Of a stretch of 64,000 bases of DNA, positions 16,793-26,027 are shown piece by piece; the stretch's first letter is position 1; each line of letters begins with the position of its first letter. A program made the translations under genes and the position numbers. The DNA lies in the NCBI RefSeq assembly GCF_028882255.1, contig NZ_JARBUY010000003.1, positions 271,018 to 335,017 of the forward strand, in the 5' to 3' direction. Origin of the DNA: Maribacter polysaccharolyticus (GTDB taxonomy: Bacteria; Bacteroidota; Bacteroidia; Flavobacteriales; Flavobacteriaceae). The notes beneath the pieces were generated by a model, which made no database searches, was not told the DNA's origin, and saw only the letters and a program-made list of their open reading frames with translations.

Positions 16793-19273
16793 ATGTATGT
16801 AATAAAAAGAGACGGAAGAAAGGAAATGGTGATGTTCGATAAGATCACGGCCAGGGTCAGGAAATTGTGTTATGGACTAAATGATTTGGTCGATCCCTTA
16901 AAGGTGGCCATGCGTGTTATCGAAGGATTATATGATGGGGTTACCACCTCGGAATTGGATAATCTTGCTGCCGAAATAGCCGCTACCATGACCACCATGC
17001 ACCCTGACTATGCAAAATTGGCTGCGCGTATTTCTGTCTCTAACCTCCATAAAAATACCAAAAAGTCTTTTTCGGAAACGATGAAGGACCTATACCTGTA
17101 CGTAAATCCCAGAACGGGCAAAAAAGCGCCCCTGATTTCCGATGAGGTTTTTAAAGTCATTTCGGACAATGCCGAGACCTTGGACTCGATTATTATTTAT
17201 AACCGGGATTTCGGATATGATTATTTTGGTTTTAAAACCTTGGAGCGTTCGTACTTGCTCAAATTGAACGGACAGATCGTAGAGCGGCCACAGCATATGT
17301 TGATGCGTGTTTCCGTGGGGATCCACTTGAATGATCTCGATGCCGTAAAGGAAACTTACGAGTTGATGTCCAAAAAGTATTTTACGCATGCCACTCCGAC
17401 ACTTTTCAATTCAGGAACCCCAAAACCACAGATGTCGTCTTGTTTTCTTCTATCCATGAAAGATGATAGTATCGATGGCATTTATGACACCCTGAAACAA
17501 ACGGCGAAAATATCGCAATCGGCCGGAGGTATCGGCTTATCCATTCATAATGTCCGGGCGACGGGGTCATATATCGCAGGGACCAATGGTACCTCCAACG
17601 GTATCGTACCCATGCTAAGGGTTTTCAACGATACGGCAAGGTACGTAGATCAAGGAGGGGGGAAACGAAAAGGAAGCTTCGCGGTATATATGGAGCCTTG
17701 GCATGCCGATATCTTCGAATTCCTTGAATTGAAAAAGAACCATGGAAAGGAAGAAATGCGGGCTCGGGACCTGTTTTATGCCATGTGGATTTCCGACTTG
17801 TTCATGAAACGTGTAGAGGCCAACGAAAAATGGACCTTGATGTGCCCCAACGAATGCCCTGGTCTTTTCACTAACCATAGCGAAGCATTTGAAAAATTGT
17901 ATTTACAATATGAAAATGAGGGAAAAGGTAGAAAAACGGTTAAGGCAAGGGATCTTTGGGAAAAGATATTGGAGTCTCAGATCGAAACCGGTACACCCTA
18001 TATGTTGTATAAAGATGCCGCGAACCGAAAGAGCAACCAAAAGAACCTGGGTACCATCCGTTCATCCAATTTATGTACCGAGATCATGGAGTACACCTCC
18101 CCCGATGAGGTAGCGGTATGTAACCTGGCATCGATCGCACTGCCCATGTTCGTCAAAAACGGGGCATTCGACCATAAGGAGTTATTTCGCGTCACCAAAA
18201 GGGTGACCAAGAATTTGAACAAGGTTATCGATAGGAATTATTATCCGGTAAAGGAGGCGGAAAACTCGAATATGAGACATAGGCCCGTTGGTTTGGGGGT
18301 CCAGGGATTGGCCGATGCCTTTATCCTATTGCGCATGCCTTTTACCAGTGATGGGGCCAAGAAATTAAATCAAGAGATTTTCGAGACTTTGTATTTTGCT
18401 GCCGTAACGGCTTCTGTTGAACTCGCTAAAATCGAAGGTCCGTATTCTTCCTATGAAGGCTCTCCGATTTCACAGGGCGAATTCCAACATAATCTATGGG
18501 GAATAAAGGACGAAGAACTTTCAGGACGTTGGGATTGGGGTAAACTACGAAAGGAAGTGGAAAAGCACGGCGTACGCAATTCGTTATTGGTCGCACCTAT
18601 GCCAACGGCATCCACATCACAGATTTTAGGCAACAACGAATGTTTTGAACCCTATACCTCCAATATATACACCAGAAGGGTGCTTTCCGGGGAGTTTATC
18701 GTCGTGAACAAGCATTTGTTGGAAGATCTGGTTGATCTGGGTATGTGGAACGAGAATATGAAACAAGAACTTATGAGGGCCAATGGTTCCATACAGCATA
18801 TCGAGACCATTCCCCAAGAAATCAGGGATCTCTACAAGACCGTATGGGAACTCAGTATGAAGGATATCATAGATATGAGCCGTCAAAGGGGATACTTCAT
18901 TGACCAAAGCCAAAGTTTGAACCTGTTTATGGAGAATGCCAATTATTCCAAATTGACCTCCATGCATTTTTATGCTTGGAAAAGTGGTTTGAAAACGGGA
19001 ATGTATTATCTCAGGACCAAATCTGCCGTGGATGCCATTAAATTTACATTGGACAATAGTGCAAAGAAAGAGGTACCGGTAGAAAGTAAGGTAGAGGTTC
19101 CGGTTGTTACGGCCTTGGAATCGGCCAAAAGCCTTAAGGTAGAACCAACCCCTATAGTCCCTCAAAAGGAAGAGATCGACGTTCAGCCCATGACCCCAGA
19201 GGAAATGAAAGAAATGATCGCACGGGCCAAGGAAGGCCAGGCAGATGATGACTGCCTCATGTGTGGTTCTTAA
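16793..19273 (+). CDS. nrdA: Ribonucleoside-diphosphate reductase, alpha subunit (class Ia R1)
   Basis: 826 aa. The N-terminal ATP cone (residues 1-90, [17 protein letters not shown]) gives allosteric activity control. The barrel has SSCFLLSM (first redox Cys), [22 protein letters not shown] (active-site Cys and second redox Cys) and [20 protein letters not shown]. The C-terminal tail ends DDDCLMCGS with the CxxC pair that re-reduces the active site. Residues about 760-810 form a Pro/Glu/Val-rich linker. Pairs with NrdB upstream. A strong terminator follows 45 nt after the stop. Confidence 0.96.
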   Translation: MYVIKRDGRKEMVMFDKITARVRKLCYGLNDLVDPLKVAMRVIEGLYDGVTTSELDNLAAEIAATMTTMHPDYAKLAARISVSNLHKNTKKSFSETMKDLYLYVNPRTGKKAPLISDEVFKVISDNAETLDSIIIYNRDFGYDYFGFKTLERSYLLKLNGQIVERPQHMLMRVSVGIHLNDLDAVKETYELMSKKYFTHATPTLFNSGTPKPQMSSCFLLSMKDDSIDGIYDTLKQTAKISQSAGGIGLSIHNVRATGSYIAGTNGTSNGIVPMLRVFNDTARYVDQGGGKRKGSFAVYMEPWHADIFEFLELKKNHGKEEMRARDLFYAMWISDLFMKRVEANEKWTLMCPNECPGLFTNHSEAFEKLYLQYENEGKGRKTVKARDLWEKILESQIETGTPYMLYKDAANRKSNQKNLGTIRSSNLCTEIMEYTSPDEVAVCNLASIALPMFVKNGAFDHKELFRVTKRVTKNLNKVIDRNYYPVKEAENSNMRHRPVGLGVQGLADAFILLRMPFTSDGAKKLNQEIFETLYFAAVTASVELAKIEGPYSSYEGSPISQGEFQHNLWGIKDEELSGRWDWGKLRKEVEKHGVRNSLLVAPMPTASTSQILGNNECFEPYTSNIYTRRVLSGEFIVVNKHLLEDLVDLGMWNENMKQELMRANGSIQHIETIPQEIRDLYKTVWELSMKDIIDMSRQRGYFIDQSQSLNLFMENANYSKLTSMHFYAWKSGLKTGMYYLRTKSAVDAIKFTLDNSAKKEVPVESKVEVPVVTALESAKSLKVEPTPIVPQKEEIDVQPMTPEEMKEMIARAKEGQADDDCLMCGS

Positions 19274-19317
19274 TGAAGTGTCGAATTTTTCGACAAGCGA
19301 TAGTGTTTATTGAAAAG

Positions 19318-19351
19318 AAGACCCTGACGGCCCCGTCAGGGTCTTTTGTTT
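19318..19351 (+). terminator. Intrinsic terminator after nrdA
   Basis: Perfect 13-bp stem AAGACCCTGACGG / CCGTCAGGGTCTT around a 2-nt CC loop, followed by TTGTTT. A textbook Rho-independent terminator for nrdAB. Confidence 0.9.
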
Positions 19352-19657
19352 CCCATGCGATCGGATAAGGTTATAAGTAGCTCTTGGCAACTATGGGTCA
19401 GGCTGCGGAAAGGTAGACTTCAAATAGGTGTTTTTTATGTATATACCGGCATAAAATCCGTCGGTATTGTAGCTGTGAATGATGTGGGACAGGGTATTGT
19501 AAATTCATCGATGAACGCGAATTGCGGCCAAATTAGGCCATACTATCCCCAATTTATCGTGAATGGCATTTAATTTAAGAGGGTAAAACTTAAATAAATT
19601 TTCTACATTTAGATTCCCTCCCAGTAAAAGCGTAATGTTTAACTAACGTAGAATCGA
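19352..19657. other. 306-bp region between the nrdA terminator and the DinB gene
   Basis: A 75-codon frame (19346-19573) begins inside the terminator T-tract and is not convincing. AT-rich sequence near 19570-19650 probably holds the DinB promoter, but no clear -33/-7 pair was identified. Confidence 0.4.
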
Positions 19658-20101
19658 ATGAAGGTCTTTTTTAATGATTTGTTGGATTACAATTTTTTTT
19701 GCAATAAAAAATTGATTGATGCGTGTAAAAAATCCAATGGTGTCCCGGATAAGAGTTTGGAGCTTTTTAGCCATATCCTCAATGCCCATCATCTATGGAA
19801 TGCAAGGATTTTATCGAAACCTGCAGCGTATAGTGTATGGCAGTTGCAACCTATTTCAGCTTGGGAGGATATTCATTATGATAATCAAAGAAACTCCTTT
19901 GATATAGTGACCCAAACCAATGATTTTGAAAAGCGGATAGATTATGAGAACACCCAAGAGAGGTTGTTTACCAATTCCATACAGGAAATGCTTTTTCATA
20001 TCATTAATCACTCTACCCACCACAGGGCGCAAATAGCAATGGATTTTCGTGCCAATGGTTTGGAACCCATCAATATGGATTATGCATTTTACAAACGTTA
20101 A
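19658..20101 (+). CDS. DinB-family metal-dependent protein
   Basis: 147 aa, all helical. The three metal His positions expected for the DinB/YfiT four-helix fold are visible: ILNAHHLWN near residue 43 and HIINHSTHHRAQIA near 117-128. In other bacteria the fold includes thiol transferases and hydrolases; the substrate here is unknown. Probably monocistronic, ending 26 nt before the oxidoreductase gene. Confidence 0.8.
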   Translation: MKVFFNDLLDYNFFCNKKLIDACKKSNGVPDKSLELFSHILNAHHLWNARILSKPAAYSVWQLQPISAWEDIHYDNQRNSFDIVTQTNDFEKRIDYENTQERLFTNSIQEMLFHIINHSTHHRAQIAMDFRANGLEPINMDYAFYKR

Positions 20102-20127
20102 AAGGGCTTAAATAACACATTCAGTCC

Positions 20128-21267
20128 ATGCCAAAGAAAATCAGACTTGGAATTCTGGGAGGAAGCGGGGATTCATTGATCGGGGTCTTGCATCGGGTGG
20201 CCGCGCAGATCAATGACAACTACGAATTGGTGGCGGCCGTTTTCACTTCGAAGTATGAAAAGAATATCGCATTCGCCAAAGCATTGAATATGCCATTGGG
20301 GCGTATTTACAGGGATTTTGAATCATTCGTTGAGGCAGAGGGCAAATTACCCGAAAGTGAGCGTATTCAAGTGTGTGCCGTTTTGACCCCCAATTTTTTA
20401 CATTATCCTATGGCTTTGAAACTGTTGGAGAATGGTTTTCATGTCATCTGTGAAAAACCGATGACCACCACCTTGGCACAGGCCAAAACCCTACAAAGGG
20501 CCAATAAGAAAGCCGGGAGCGTTTTTGCCTTGACCCATACGTATACGGGTTACCCAATGGTACGCCAAATGCGTGAAATGATCAAGGGCGGGGTATTGGG
20601 AAAGATACACCGGATAGATGCCGTTTATTATCAAGGCTGGGTCAATACCATTGTTCATGATCAAAAGAAACGTGAAACCGTATGGAGGTTAGACCCCGAA
20701 AAAGCGGGGATCAGTTCCTGTATGGGCGATATTGGGGTACATGCGTTTAATCTATTGGAATATACCACGGGGTTGAAGGTACGGTCGGTTTTAAGTGATT
20801 TCAACTATCTCTATAAAGACAACCCAATGGATGTTGATGGTACGGTATTACTTCGAATGGGAGACCATGTAAAAGGCGTGATACGGGCCAGTCAAATAGC
20901 CACAGGGGAGGAAAATGGCTTGGCCATCAGCATTTATGGTGAAAAAGCAGCCTTTCGTTGGGAACAGGAAAATCCGAATTTCCTGTATCTTAAGTCCGAT
21001 ACGCAACCCACACGTATATTCAAGCCCGGCCATGCCTATAATTCTCCGCTTTCTTTGGATGGGACCAAATTACCGCCCGGTCACCCGGAAGGTATTTTCG
21101 ATGCCATGGCCAATATTTATAAGGGGGTGGCCAGGGCTATCAGAGGAAAGGAATACAATGATGGGGAGTTCCCGGCGATAATGGACGGGGTTCGTGGAAT
21201 GAATTTCATCGAAGCGACCGTGGCTTCCCATAAAGGGGGGAATATCTGGGTAGCCCTGGAACCTTAA
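20128..21267 (+). CDS. Gfo/Idh/MocA-family NAD(P)-dependent oxidoreductase
   Basis: 379 aa. The N-terminal Rossmann domain starts LGILGGSGDS (glycine-rich loop), and the family's EKPMTTT motif (HVICEKP) lies near residue 112. The C-terminal alpha/beta domain carries the catalytic region around SSCMGDIGVHAFNL near residue 194. These enzymes oxidise or reduce sugars and polyols; the substrate cannot be read from sequence. It is 26 nt downstream of the DinB gene and convergent with the ASCH gene. Confidence 0.9.
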   Translation: MPKKIRLGILGGSGDSLIGVLHRVAAQINDNYELVAAVFTSKYEKNIAFAKALNMPLGRIYRDFESFVEAEGKLPESERIQVCAVLTPNFLHYPMALKLLENGFHVICEKPMTTTLAQAKTLQRANKKAGSVFALTHTYTGYPMVRQMREMIKGGVLGKIHRIDAVYYQGWVNTIVHDQKKRETVWRLDPEKAGISSCMGDIGVHAFNLLEYTTGLKVRSVLSDFNYLYKDNPMDVDGTVLLRMGDHVKGVIRASQIATGEENGLAISIYGEKAAFRWEQENPNFLYLKSDTQPTRIFKPGHAYNSPLSLDGTKLPPGHPEGIFDAMANIYKGVARAIRGKEYNDGEFPAIMDGVRGMNFIEATVASHKGGNIWVALEP

Positions 21268-21315
21268 AGGGTTTTGTGAACAAGGCAGCGTTTCAATGTG
21301 GGCCTACCCAAAATG

Positions 21316-21795
21316 CTATCCATTGTATGAATTGTTATCGAACACCTTTTCAAACGTTTCGCATACTACGATCATACTGTTATGCGGTACCTTGCCTAAT
21401 GGGGCCAGCTCCCGGGTGTAGTATTCCCAGTGTACTTTTTTCCAATAGGCGAGGCTTTTGTCACCTTCCCCTTCCAGTTGTGCATATTCCTCTTCAATAC
21501 TGAAAAAGGGTTTCAGCTGCACGGCAGTGGTCCTGATAATACATTGTGCCTTTCCGTCCCAATCGGTCACTACGGTAAAATCACCGATCTTTGGTAAAGG
21601 CTCTTTGCGGGATTGCAAACCCAAAAGCGAATGGGACGTAGCCATTTTAATTCCATTTTTGATCAATTTTACGCATTCGTTGGCATCCTTTTCGTTATCG
21701 CAAAAATGAACGGTCTTAGGAGCCTCGGCGAATGCATCTTCAATATGTTTGTCTAAATAATCGCCCCACATATTACGGGCTGATGCGTTATCCAT
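21316..21795 (-). CDS. ASCH-domain protein
   Basis: 159 aa. The core GIKMATSHSLLGL ... PLPKIGDFTVVTDWDGKAQCIIRTTAVQL ... WEYYTREL is the beta-barrel ASCH fold related to PUA RNA-binding domains. Members bind RNA or hydrolyse modified nucleosides; the role here is unknown. Convergent with the oxidoreductase gene, 48 nt apart. Confidence 0.85.
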   Translation of the reverse strand: MDNASARNMWGDYLDKHIEDAFAEAPKTVHFCDNEKDANECVKLIKNGIKMATSHSLLGLQSRKEPLPKIGDFTVVTDWDGKAQCIIRTTAVQLKPFFSIEEEYAQLEGEGDKSLAYWKKVHWEYYTRELAPLGKVPHNSMIVVCETFEKVFDNNSYNG

Positions 21796-22123
21796 GTTTG
21801 TAATGCTAGTTTAATTCCTTCACAGTATTGAAAAATCCGAATTTATTATAAAACGTAAAAGCGATAGATTTAGTACGGCACCGTCCCCCAATGCTGTAAA
21901 TTTCGTATCCGGTGTAAAACAAACCGGTTTTTGTCAAGACCCGTCTCAAATCCAATAGCCATCTACAATAAAATAGGTGCCTTAAATGTGAAACCGCATT
22001 CCCTTGTATTGGGCTTTTTTGGACTGGATTCCTTAGATACGACCGCCGTTTTTCAACGTAATAAATATAGGGTTTATTCTTTGATATTGGCCATACGATC
22101 CATAGTGGTTGAAAAGGTTTCAT

Positions 22124-22166
22124 GCCCACCTCAACTACTTATCCCAATTGGGGAGGTGGGCTTCTT
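22124..22166 (+). repeat. Inverted repeat / possible weak terminator
   Basis: Nine-bp arms GCCCACCTC and GAGGTGGGC separated by 20 nt that include the palindrome CCCAATTGGG (22143-22152). The T-tract is poor (CTTCTTAT). Function unclear. Confidence 0.35.
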
Positions 22167-22280
22167 ATGGAAGGGTCTGCCCATGATGGCATGGTATACA
22201 TCCTTTTAAAGGCGTTTAAGCCCTTTTCGAACACAGCTTGAATATTGGGGTGGTGAAGCGGGTTTGAAGCATACTGCCGC

Positions 22281-22309
22281 TTTTTACAACGTACAATTGC
22301 TTACCTTTG
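22281..22309 (+). promoter_or_regulatory. Candidate promoter for yicC-gmk-nadD
   Basis: A perfect -7 element TACCTTTG at 22302-22309 with a T-rich -33 region at 22281-22284. Transcription would begin near 22316. This fits translation from ATG 22330 and argues against the upstream TTG at 22264, which would lie outside the transcript. Confidence 0.5.
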
Positions 22310-22329
22310 CAGGAAATAAAAAACACTCC

Positions 22330-23187
22330 ATGATTCAATCCATGACGGGATTTGGGAAGCATACCATACAGCTCCCCGCGAAAAAGGTAACTGTTGAATT
22401 GAAATCGCTCAACAGCAAGAGCCTTGATTTAAATGCTAGGATGCCATCTGCTTATAGGGCTAAAGAATTGGAATTACGTAAAGTAATCGCAAAATCGTTG
22501 GTCCGTGGTAAGGTGGATTTTGGGTTGTATGTCGAGTATACGGGAGATGAGACTTCCGCCCAGGTAAATGAGGGGGTCGTACGGCAATATATGAGGCAAT
22601 TAAAGTCGATTGCCGATGGGGAAGACCTTAAGTTGTTGGAAATGGCGTTGCGATTGCCGGATGCGATGAAGACCGAAAGGGAAGACATCGATGAAGAGGA
22701 GTATAAGGTGATACAGTCGGCACTGAAGGAAGCTTTGGTCGAGATAAATAATTTTAGGTCGGAAGAAGGTTCGGTGTTGGAAATCGATTTTTTACAACGG
22801 ATAAAAAATCTCGAAGCGCTGCTCGAGCAGGTAAAGGCCATAGACCCCGAAAGACAGGCAACGATCCGGGGACGTTTGGAGAAAGCGGTTTCGGACTTAA
22901 AGACGGAAGTCGATGAAAACCGCTTTGAACAAGAGCTGATCTACTATTTGGAAAAGTATGATATTACCGAGGAAAAGGTACGGTTGGCCAATCACTTGGA
23001 TTATTTTTCCAAGACCATAAAATCATCCGATAGCAATGGCAAAAAGTTGGGGTTCATCAGTCAGGAGATAGGACGGGAGATCAACACCATTGGTTCAAAA
23101 GCCAATTTTGCACCTTTGCAAAAACTGGTCGTGCAAATGAAGGATGAACTCGAAAAAATAAAGGAGCAAATGCTTAATGTTTTATAA
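22330..23187 (+). CDS. YicC-family endoribonuclease/stress protein
   Basis: 285 aa from ATG at 22330 (MIQSMTGFGK, the family's hallmark start). The N-terminal YicC domain includes VELKSLNSKSLD and the C-terminal DUF1732 half ends with FISQEIGREINTIGSKA, both highly conserved. E. coli YicC is an RNase involved in small-RNA decay; activity here is inferred by family. An upstream in-frame TTG (22264) would add 22 atypical residues and lies before the candidate -7 box, so it is rejected. The stop overlaps the gmk start by one base (TAATG). Confidence 0.93.
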   Translation: MIQSMTGFGKHTIQLPAKKVTVELKSLNSKSLDLNARMPSAYRAKELELRKVIAKSLVRGKVDFGLYVEYTGDETSAQVNEGVVRQYMRQLKSIADGEDLKLLEMALRLPDAMKTEREDIDEEEYKVIQSALKEALVEINNFRSEEGSVLEIDFLQRIKNLEALLEQVKAIDPERQATIRGRLEKAVSDLKTEVDENRFEQELIYYLEKYDITEEKVRLANHLDYFSKTIKSSDSNGKKLGFISQEIGREINTIGSKANFAPLQKLVVQMKDELEKIKEQMLNVL

Positions 23188-23780
23188 TGGAAGGAGGCAA
23201 ATTAATAATATTTTCCGCACCATCGGGAAGCGGAAAAACCACTATCGTAAGGTATCTGTTAAACCAACCTGAATTGAATCTCGCATTTTCGGTTTCGGCA
23301 ACGTCAAGACCAAGAAGGGGTAAGGAGGTAAACGGGGAACACTATTATTTTATGACCGTATCCGAATTCAAGAAACACATAAAAAATGAAGATTTTCTTG
23401 AATGGGAAGAGGTGTATCGGGACAATTTCTATGGCACCTTAAAAACGGAGGTCGAACGCCTTTGGGCCCAAGGAAAGAACGTCATCTTCGATATCGATGT
23501 TGTGGGTGGACTGCGGATCAAGAATAAATATCCCGAAGAAACGTTGGCCGTGTTCGTTAAACCCCCGAGTGTCGATGAACTTAAGATACGATTGAAAAAG
23601 CGTAGTACCGAAAGCGATAATAAAATCAATATGCGTATTGCCAAGGCCTCGGTAGAATTGGCGACAGCACCACAATTCGACAAGATCATCAAGAATTACG
23701 ATCTGGATACCGCCTTGAAGGAGGCACATCAATTGGTTGCCGATTTCGTGGGTGTTTCAGTAGGGTCAAAGGAAGATTGA
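23187..23780 (+). CDS. gmk: Guanylate kinase
   Basis: 197 aa. P-loop SAPSGSGKTT near residues 10-19 and the GMP-binding SATSRPRRGKEVNGEHYYF are unmistakable, followed by FLEWEEVYRDNFYGT and the lid region LKKRSTES. It phosphorylates GMP to GDP using ATP. Translationally coupled to yicC by a one-base overlap and followed 2 nt later by nadD. Confidence 0.97.
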   Translation: MEGGKLIIFSAPSGSGKTTIVRYLLNQPELNLAFSVSATSRPRRGKEVNGEHYYFMTVSEFKKHIKNEDFLEWEEVYRDNFYGTLKTEVERLWAQGKNVIFDIDVVGGLRIKNKYPEETLAVFVKPPSVDELKIRLKKRSTESDNKINMRIAKASVELATAPQFDKIIKNYDLDTALKEAHQLVADFVGVSVGSKED

Positions 23781-23782
23781 GA

Positions 23783-24367
23783 ATGAAAAGGATCGGACTG
23801 TTCTTCGGTACGTTCAACCCAATACATATTGGCCATTTGGTTATTGCCAACCACATGGTGGAGTTCTCCGATTTGGATGAGGTCTGGTTTGTCATTACCC
23901 CAATGAGTCCGTTCAAGGTAAAGAAAACATTGCTCGACAACCACCATAGATACCAAATGGTTTACGAGGCGACGAAAGAGTACCCCAAACTAAAACCCAG
24001 TAAGATCGAATTCGATCTTCCACAACCGAATTATACCGTAAATACCTTGGCGTATTTGGGCGAGCAATATGGCAAGGGCCACGATTTTTCCTTGATTATG
24101 GGGGAGGATAACCTCAAAAGTTTCCATAAATGGAAAAATTATGGGGTCATTTTGGAAAATTATTCCATTTATGTGTATCCCAGGGTTTCCCAAGGCGTTG
24201 TGGACCATCAGTTTAAAGAACATCCACGTATAAAGCGTGTGGCTGCACCCATCATGGAAATTTCATCGACTTTTATTCGGAGTAACCATAAGGAGGGGAA
24301 GAACATAAAACCGTTATTGCCCCATGAAGTATGGCGCTATATGGATGAAATGAATTTTTATCGTTAG
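23783..24367 (+). CDS. nadD: Nicotinate-nucleotide adenylyltransferase
   Basis: 194 aa. GLFFGTFNPIHIGHLVIA carries the (H/T)xGH nucleotidyltransferase motif, and MEISSTFIRS is the second signature (ISSTxIR). It transfers AMP to nicotinate mononucleotide in NAD synthesis. ATG at 23783 is preferred; a TTG at 23777 overlapping the gmk stop would add two residues. Last gene of the yicC-gmk-nadD operon, followed directly by a terminator. Confidence 0.95.
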   Translation: MKRIGLFFGTFNPIHIGHLVIANHMVEFSDLDEVWFVITPMSPFKVKKTLLDNHHRYQMVYEATKEYPKLKPSKIEFDLPQPNYTVNTLAYLGEQYGKGHDFSLIMGEDNLKSFHKWKNYGVILENYSIYVYPRVSQGVVDHQFKEHPRIKRVAAPIMEISSTFIRSNHKEGKNIKPLLPHEVWRYMDEMNFYR

Positions 24368-24371
24368 AAAA

Positions 24372-24409
24372 TTAAAAAAGCCCCCTTTTTAAAGAGGGCC
24401 TTTTTTTAC
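24372..24409. terminator. Bidirectional terminator between nadD and the PepSY-like gene
   Basis: A-tract, GC-rich stem (GCCCCC / GAGGGC, with a mismatch and A/T extensions) and T-tract TTTTTTT. It serves nadD on + and the convergent secreted-protein gene on -. Confidence 0.8.
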
Positions 24410-24419
24410 CAACCGGGTT

Positions 24420-24932
24420 TTATAGGAAATTCCCGTTGTCATCTACTTTGACGCGCATTGTCTTGTCCCCATTTTTAAGTTTTACCTTATAGCTTTTTGT
24501 AGCACCACTTCTTTGGTTATAGGTTACTTTATACACATCGTTCGATACTTCCCATTGAGGGAATCTTTCGGCAATGGCATTCCTGACCGCAGACGGAAGT
24601 TTAATATCCTCAAATCTTTCAATGGTCCTGATTATTTCGCCTTCAGGGTTATAGGCGGCAACTATTTTTCCCTCGGGAATAAAGAAGGATACATAGTAAA
24701 TGTCAAAATCATCCTGATAAAAATCGGAATCCTCTACATTGTACGCTGCGGCTTTTCGCTCAAGCATTTGGACCGGAATCGCAACTTCCTTGGAGTCAAT
24801 GGCATTAAGGTATTTATAATTTACGGCCGTTACCACGACTTCCGATAATTGTTCAACTTTCGGTATGGGCTGTTGGGCAAATAATGGGCTGGCCAGCCCT
24901 AGAACAAATAAACCAATAATAAATTTTTTCAT
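24420..24932 (-). CDS. Secreted protein with PepSY-like repeats
   Basis: 170 aa with a signal peptide (about residues 1-19, cleavage after FAQ). Two similar halves each have the pattern of a strand with GxIVAAYNPEGEIIRT or KVKLKNGDKTMRVKVDDNGNF, preceded by a helix (LPSAVRNAIAERFPQWEV), as in periplasmic PepSY-like/BLIP-like domains of Bacteroidota. Role unknown. Convergent with nadD. Confidence 0.65.
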   Translation of the reverse strand: MKKFIIGLFVLGLASPLFAQQPIPKVEQLSEVVVTAVNYKYLNAIDSKEVAIPVQMLERKAAAYNVEDSDFYQDDFDIYYVSFFIPEGKIVAAYNPEGEIIRTIERFEDIKLPSAVRNAIAERFPQWEVSNDVYKVTYNQRSGATKSYKVKLKNGDKTMRVKVDDNGNFL

Positions 24933-25161
24933 GATTCAAGATTTTAAGATTATAGATTAATGGACTGGATGTTCCTATCCAGAATCTAAAAGTATAGGTG
25001 TAATCCCCCTTTCACAATGACCCAAGTCATTCATTTAGAGTGGGTTTGGTTTTGGAGTGGAAAGGGTAATGGTCTTTTGGTGTTGGCTACACGTAAAAGG
25101 TCAGGTAAGATAAATCGGTTCGAATGCACCGAAAATTGACAATAAACACTGTAAAAGGCAG

Positions 25162-25884
25162 CTATGGAAGGGCTTCGGCTTTTGTAAGTATATCCGTTCC
25201 CAATAATTTGTCATCACTATTGGTGTACCAAGTCCTTCTTTTGGGCATCTTTATACTGGCTACATTTTCCAGATCTTCCAATACGATATATTCACCATCG
25301 TTTTTGGATTCATCGTGATAAAATTGATAAACTTCCATGGCGAAGGTGATGGGGTCAAAATAAAAATACCAAGTATCGCTACCCACACTTTCCTCATAAG
25401 TTACTTTCAATACAAGGTATTCCTTGCCTTTAAAGGTTTTAGTCTGCACAATGGGGTCCAAAATGGTACCTGGGTCCCTTAATTTCATTGGCAACCCATA
25501 GAGATAGGTGTAATAGTCCTTCATCTTAAGCGCTTGGTCGCAGGTCAATCGGTAGGTTTGGGCATCCGCATCGGATATTGAAGTTTCCCCATTCAACTTA
25601 AGCGTGCAATCCTTTTTTTTCACGATATATTCAAGGACCGTATCGTCTTTAAAGCTCGTGGACTTAAAGTATTCGTTGGGCTGATCGATTTCTATTTCGC
25701 TTTGTCGTTCCTTCCCATCGGCATATGCCAAAGTGATGAAAAGTTTTCCTTCAAACACGTCCCAAAGTTGGTTGGGATCGTGGTAAGCAATGGCCTTATC
25801 CAATAATTGCGTAGGCGATGGCTCTTGGCTTAACAAGGGCAAGATACCGACCATCATAAAAATTGTGAGGAATGGACTTTTCAT
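25162..25884 (-). CDS. Secreted DUF6503-like protein
   Basis: 240 aa with a signal peptide (residues about 1-19). The first mature segment LLDKAIAYHDPNQLWDVFEG matches Bacteroidota LolA-like proteins grouped as DUF6503, followed by an extended beta-sheet domain (YLVLKVTYEESVGSDTWYFYFDP). This fold often binds lipids or lipoproteins, but no function is established. It lies 143 nt downstream of PiT-1 with no clear terminator between them. Confidence 0.7.
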   Translation of the reverse strand: MKSPFLTIFMMVGILPLLSQEPSPTQLLDKAIAYHDPNQLWDVFEGKLFITLAYADGKERQSEIEIDQPNEYFKSTSFKDDTVLEYIVKKKDCTLKLNGETSISDADAQTYRLTCDQALKMKDYYTYLYGLPMKLRDPGTILDPIVQTKTFKGKEYLVLKVTYEESVGSDTWYFYFDPITFAMEVYQFYHDESKNDGEYIVLEDLENVASIKMPKRRTWYTNSDDKLLGTDILTKAEALP

Positions 25885-26027
25885 AACTTTGGTATTTGGA
25901 CGTTAGTAAAAAGGGATAAAATAACCGATTCCAAGGAGTCTTGGGAAAAGGATTTCCTGTTGATTTGTCAGAAACCGTTCTTCCAACCCATTGTAATTCG
26001 ATCCTAATTTAGGCTTTTTACTTGGAG

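Larger units (their letters stand above)
21796..22329. other. 534-bp non-coding stretch upstream of yicC
   Basis: No reading frame with good composition. It contains a hairpin with GCCCACCTC at 22124-22132 and GAGGTGGGC at 22153-22161, followed by TTCTTAT, with a small palindrome CCCAATTGGG in the loop. This could be a weak terminator or an RNA structure. A promoter-like -7 box for yicC lies at 22302-22309. Confidence 0.4.

Noticed and set aside
19346-19573. 75-aa + strand ORF after nrdA
   Set aside because: Begins within the terminator T-tract and has no recognisable features.
21806-22129. 107-aa reverse ORF or pseudogene upstream of yicC
   Set aside because: No recognisable family or conserved motif; overlaps the hairpin region.
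22264-22329. Longer yicC reading frame from TTG 22264
   Set aside because: The extra 22 residues are atypical and lie partly upstream of the predicted transcription start.
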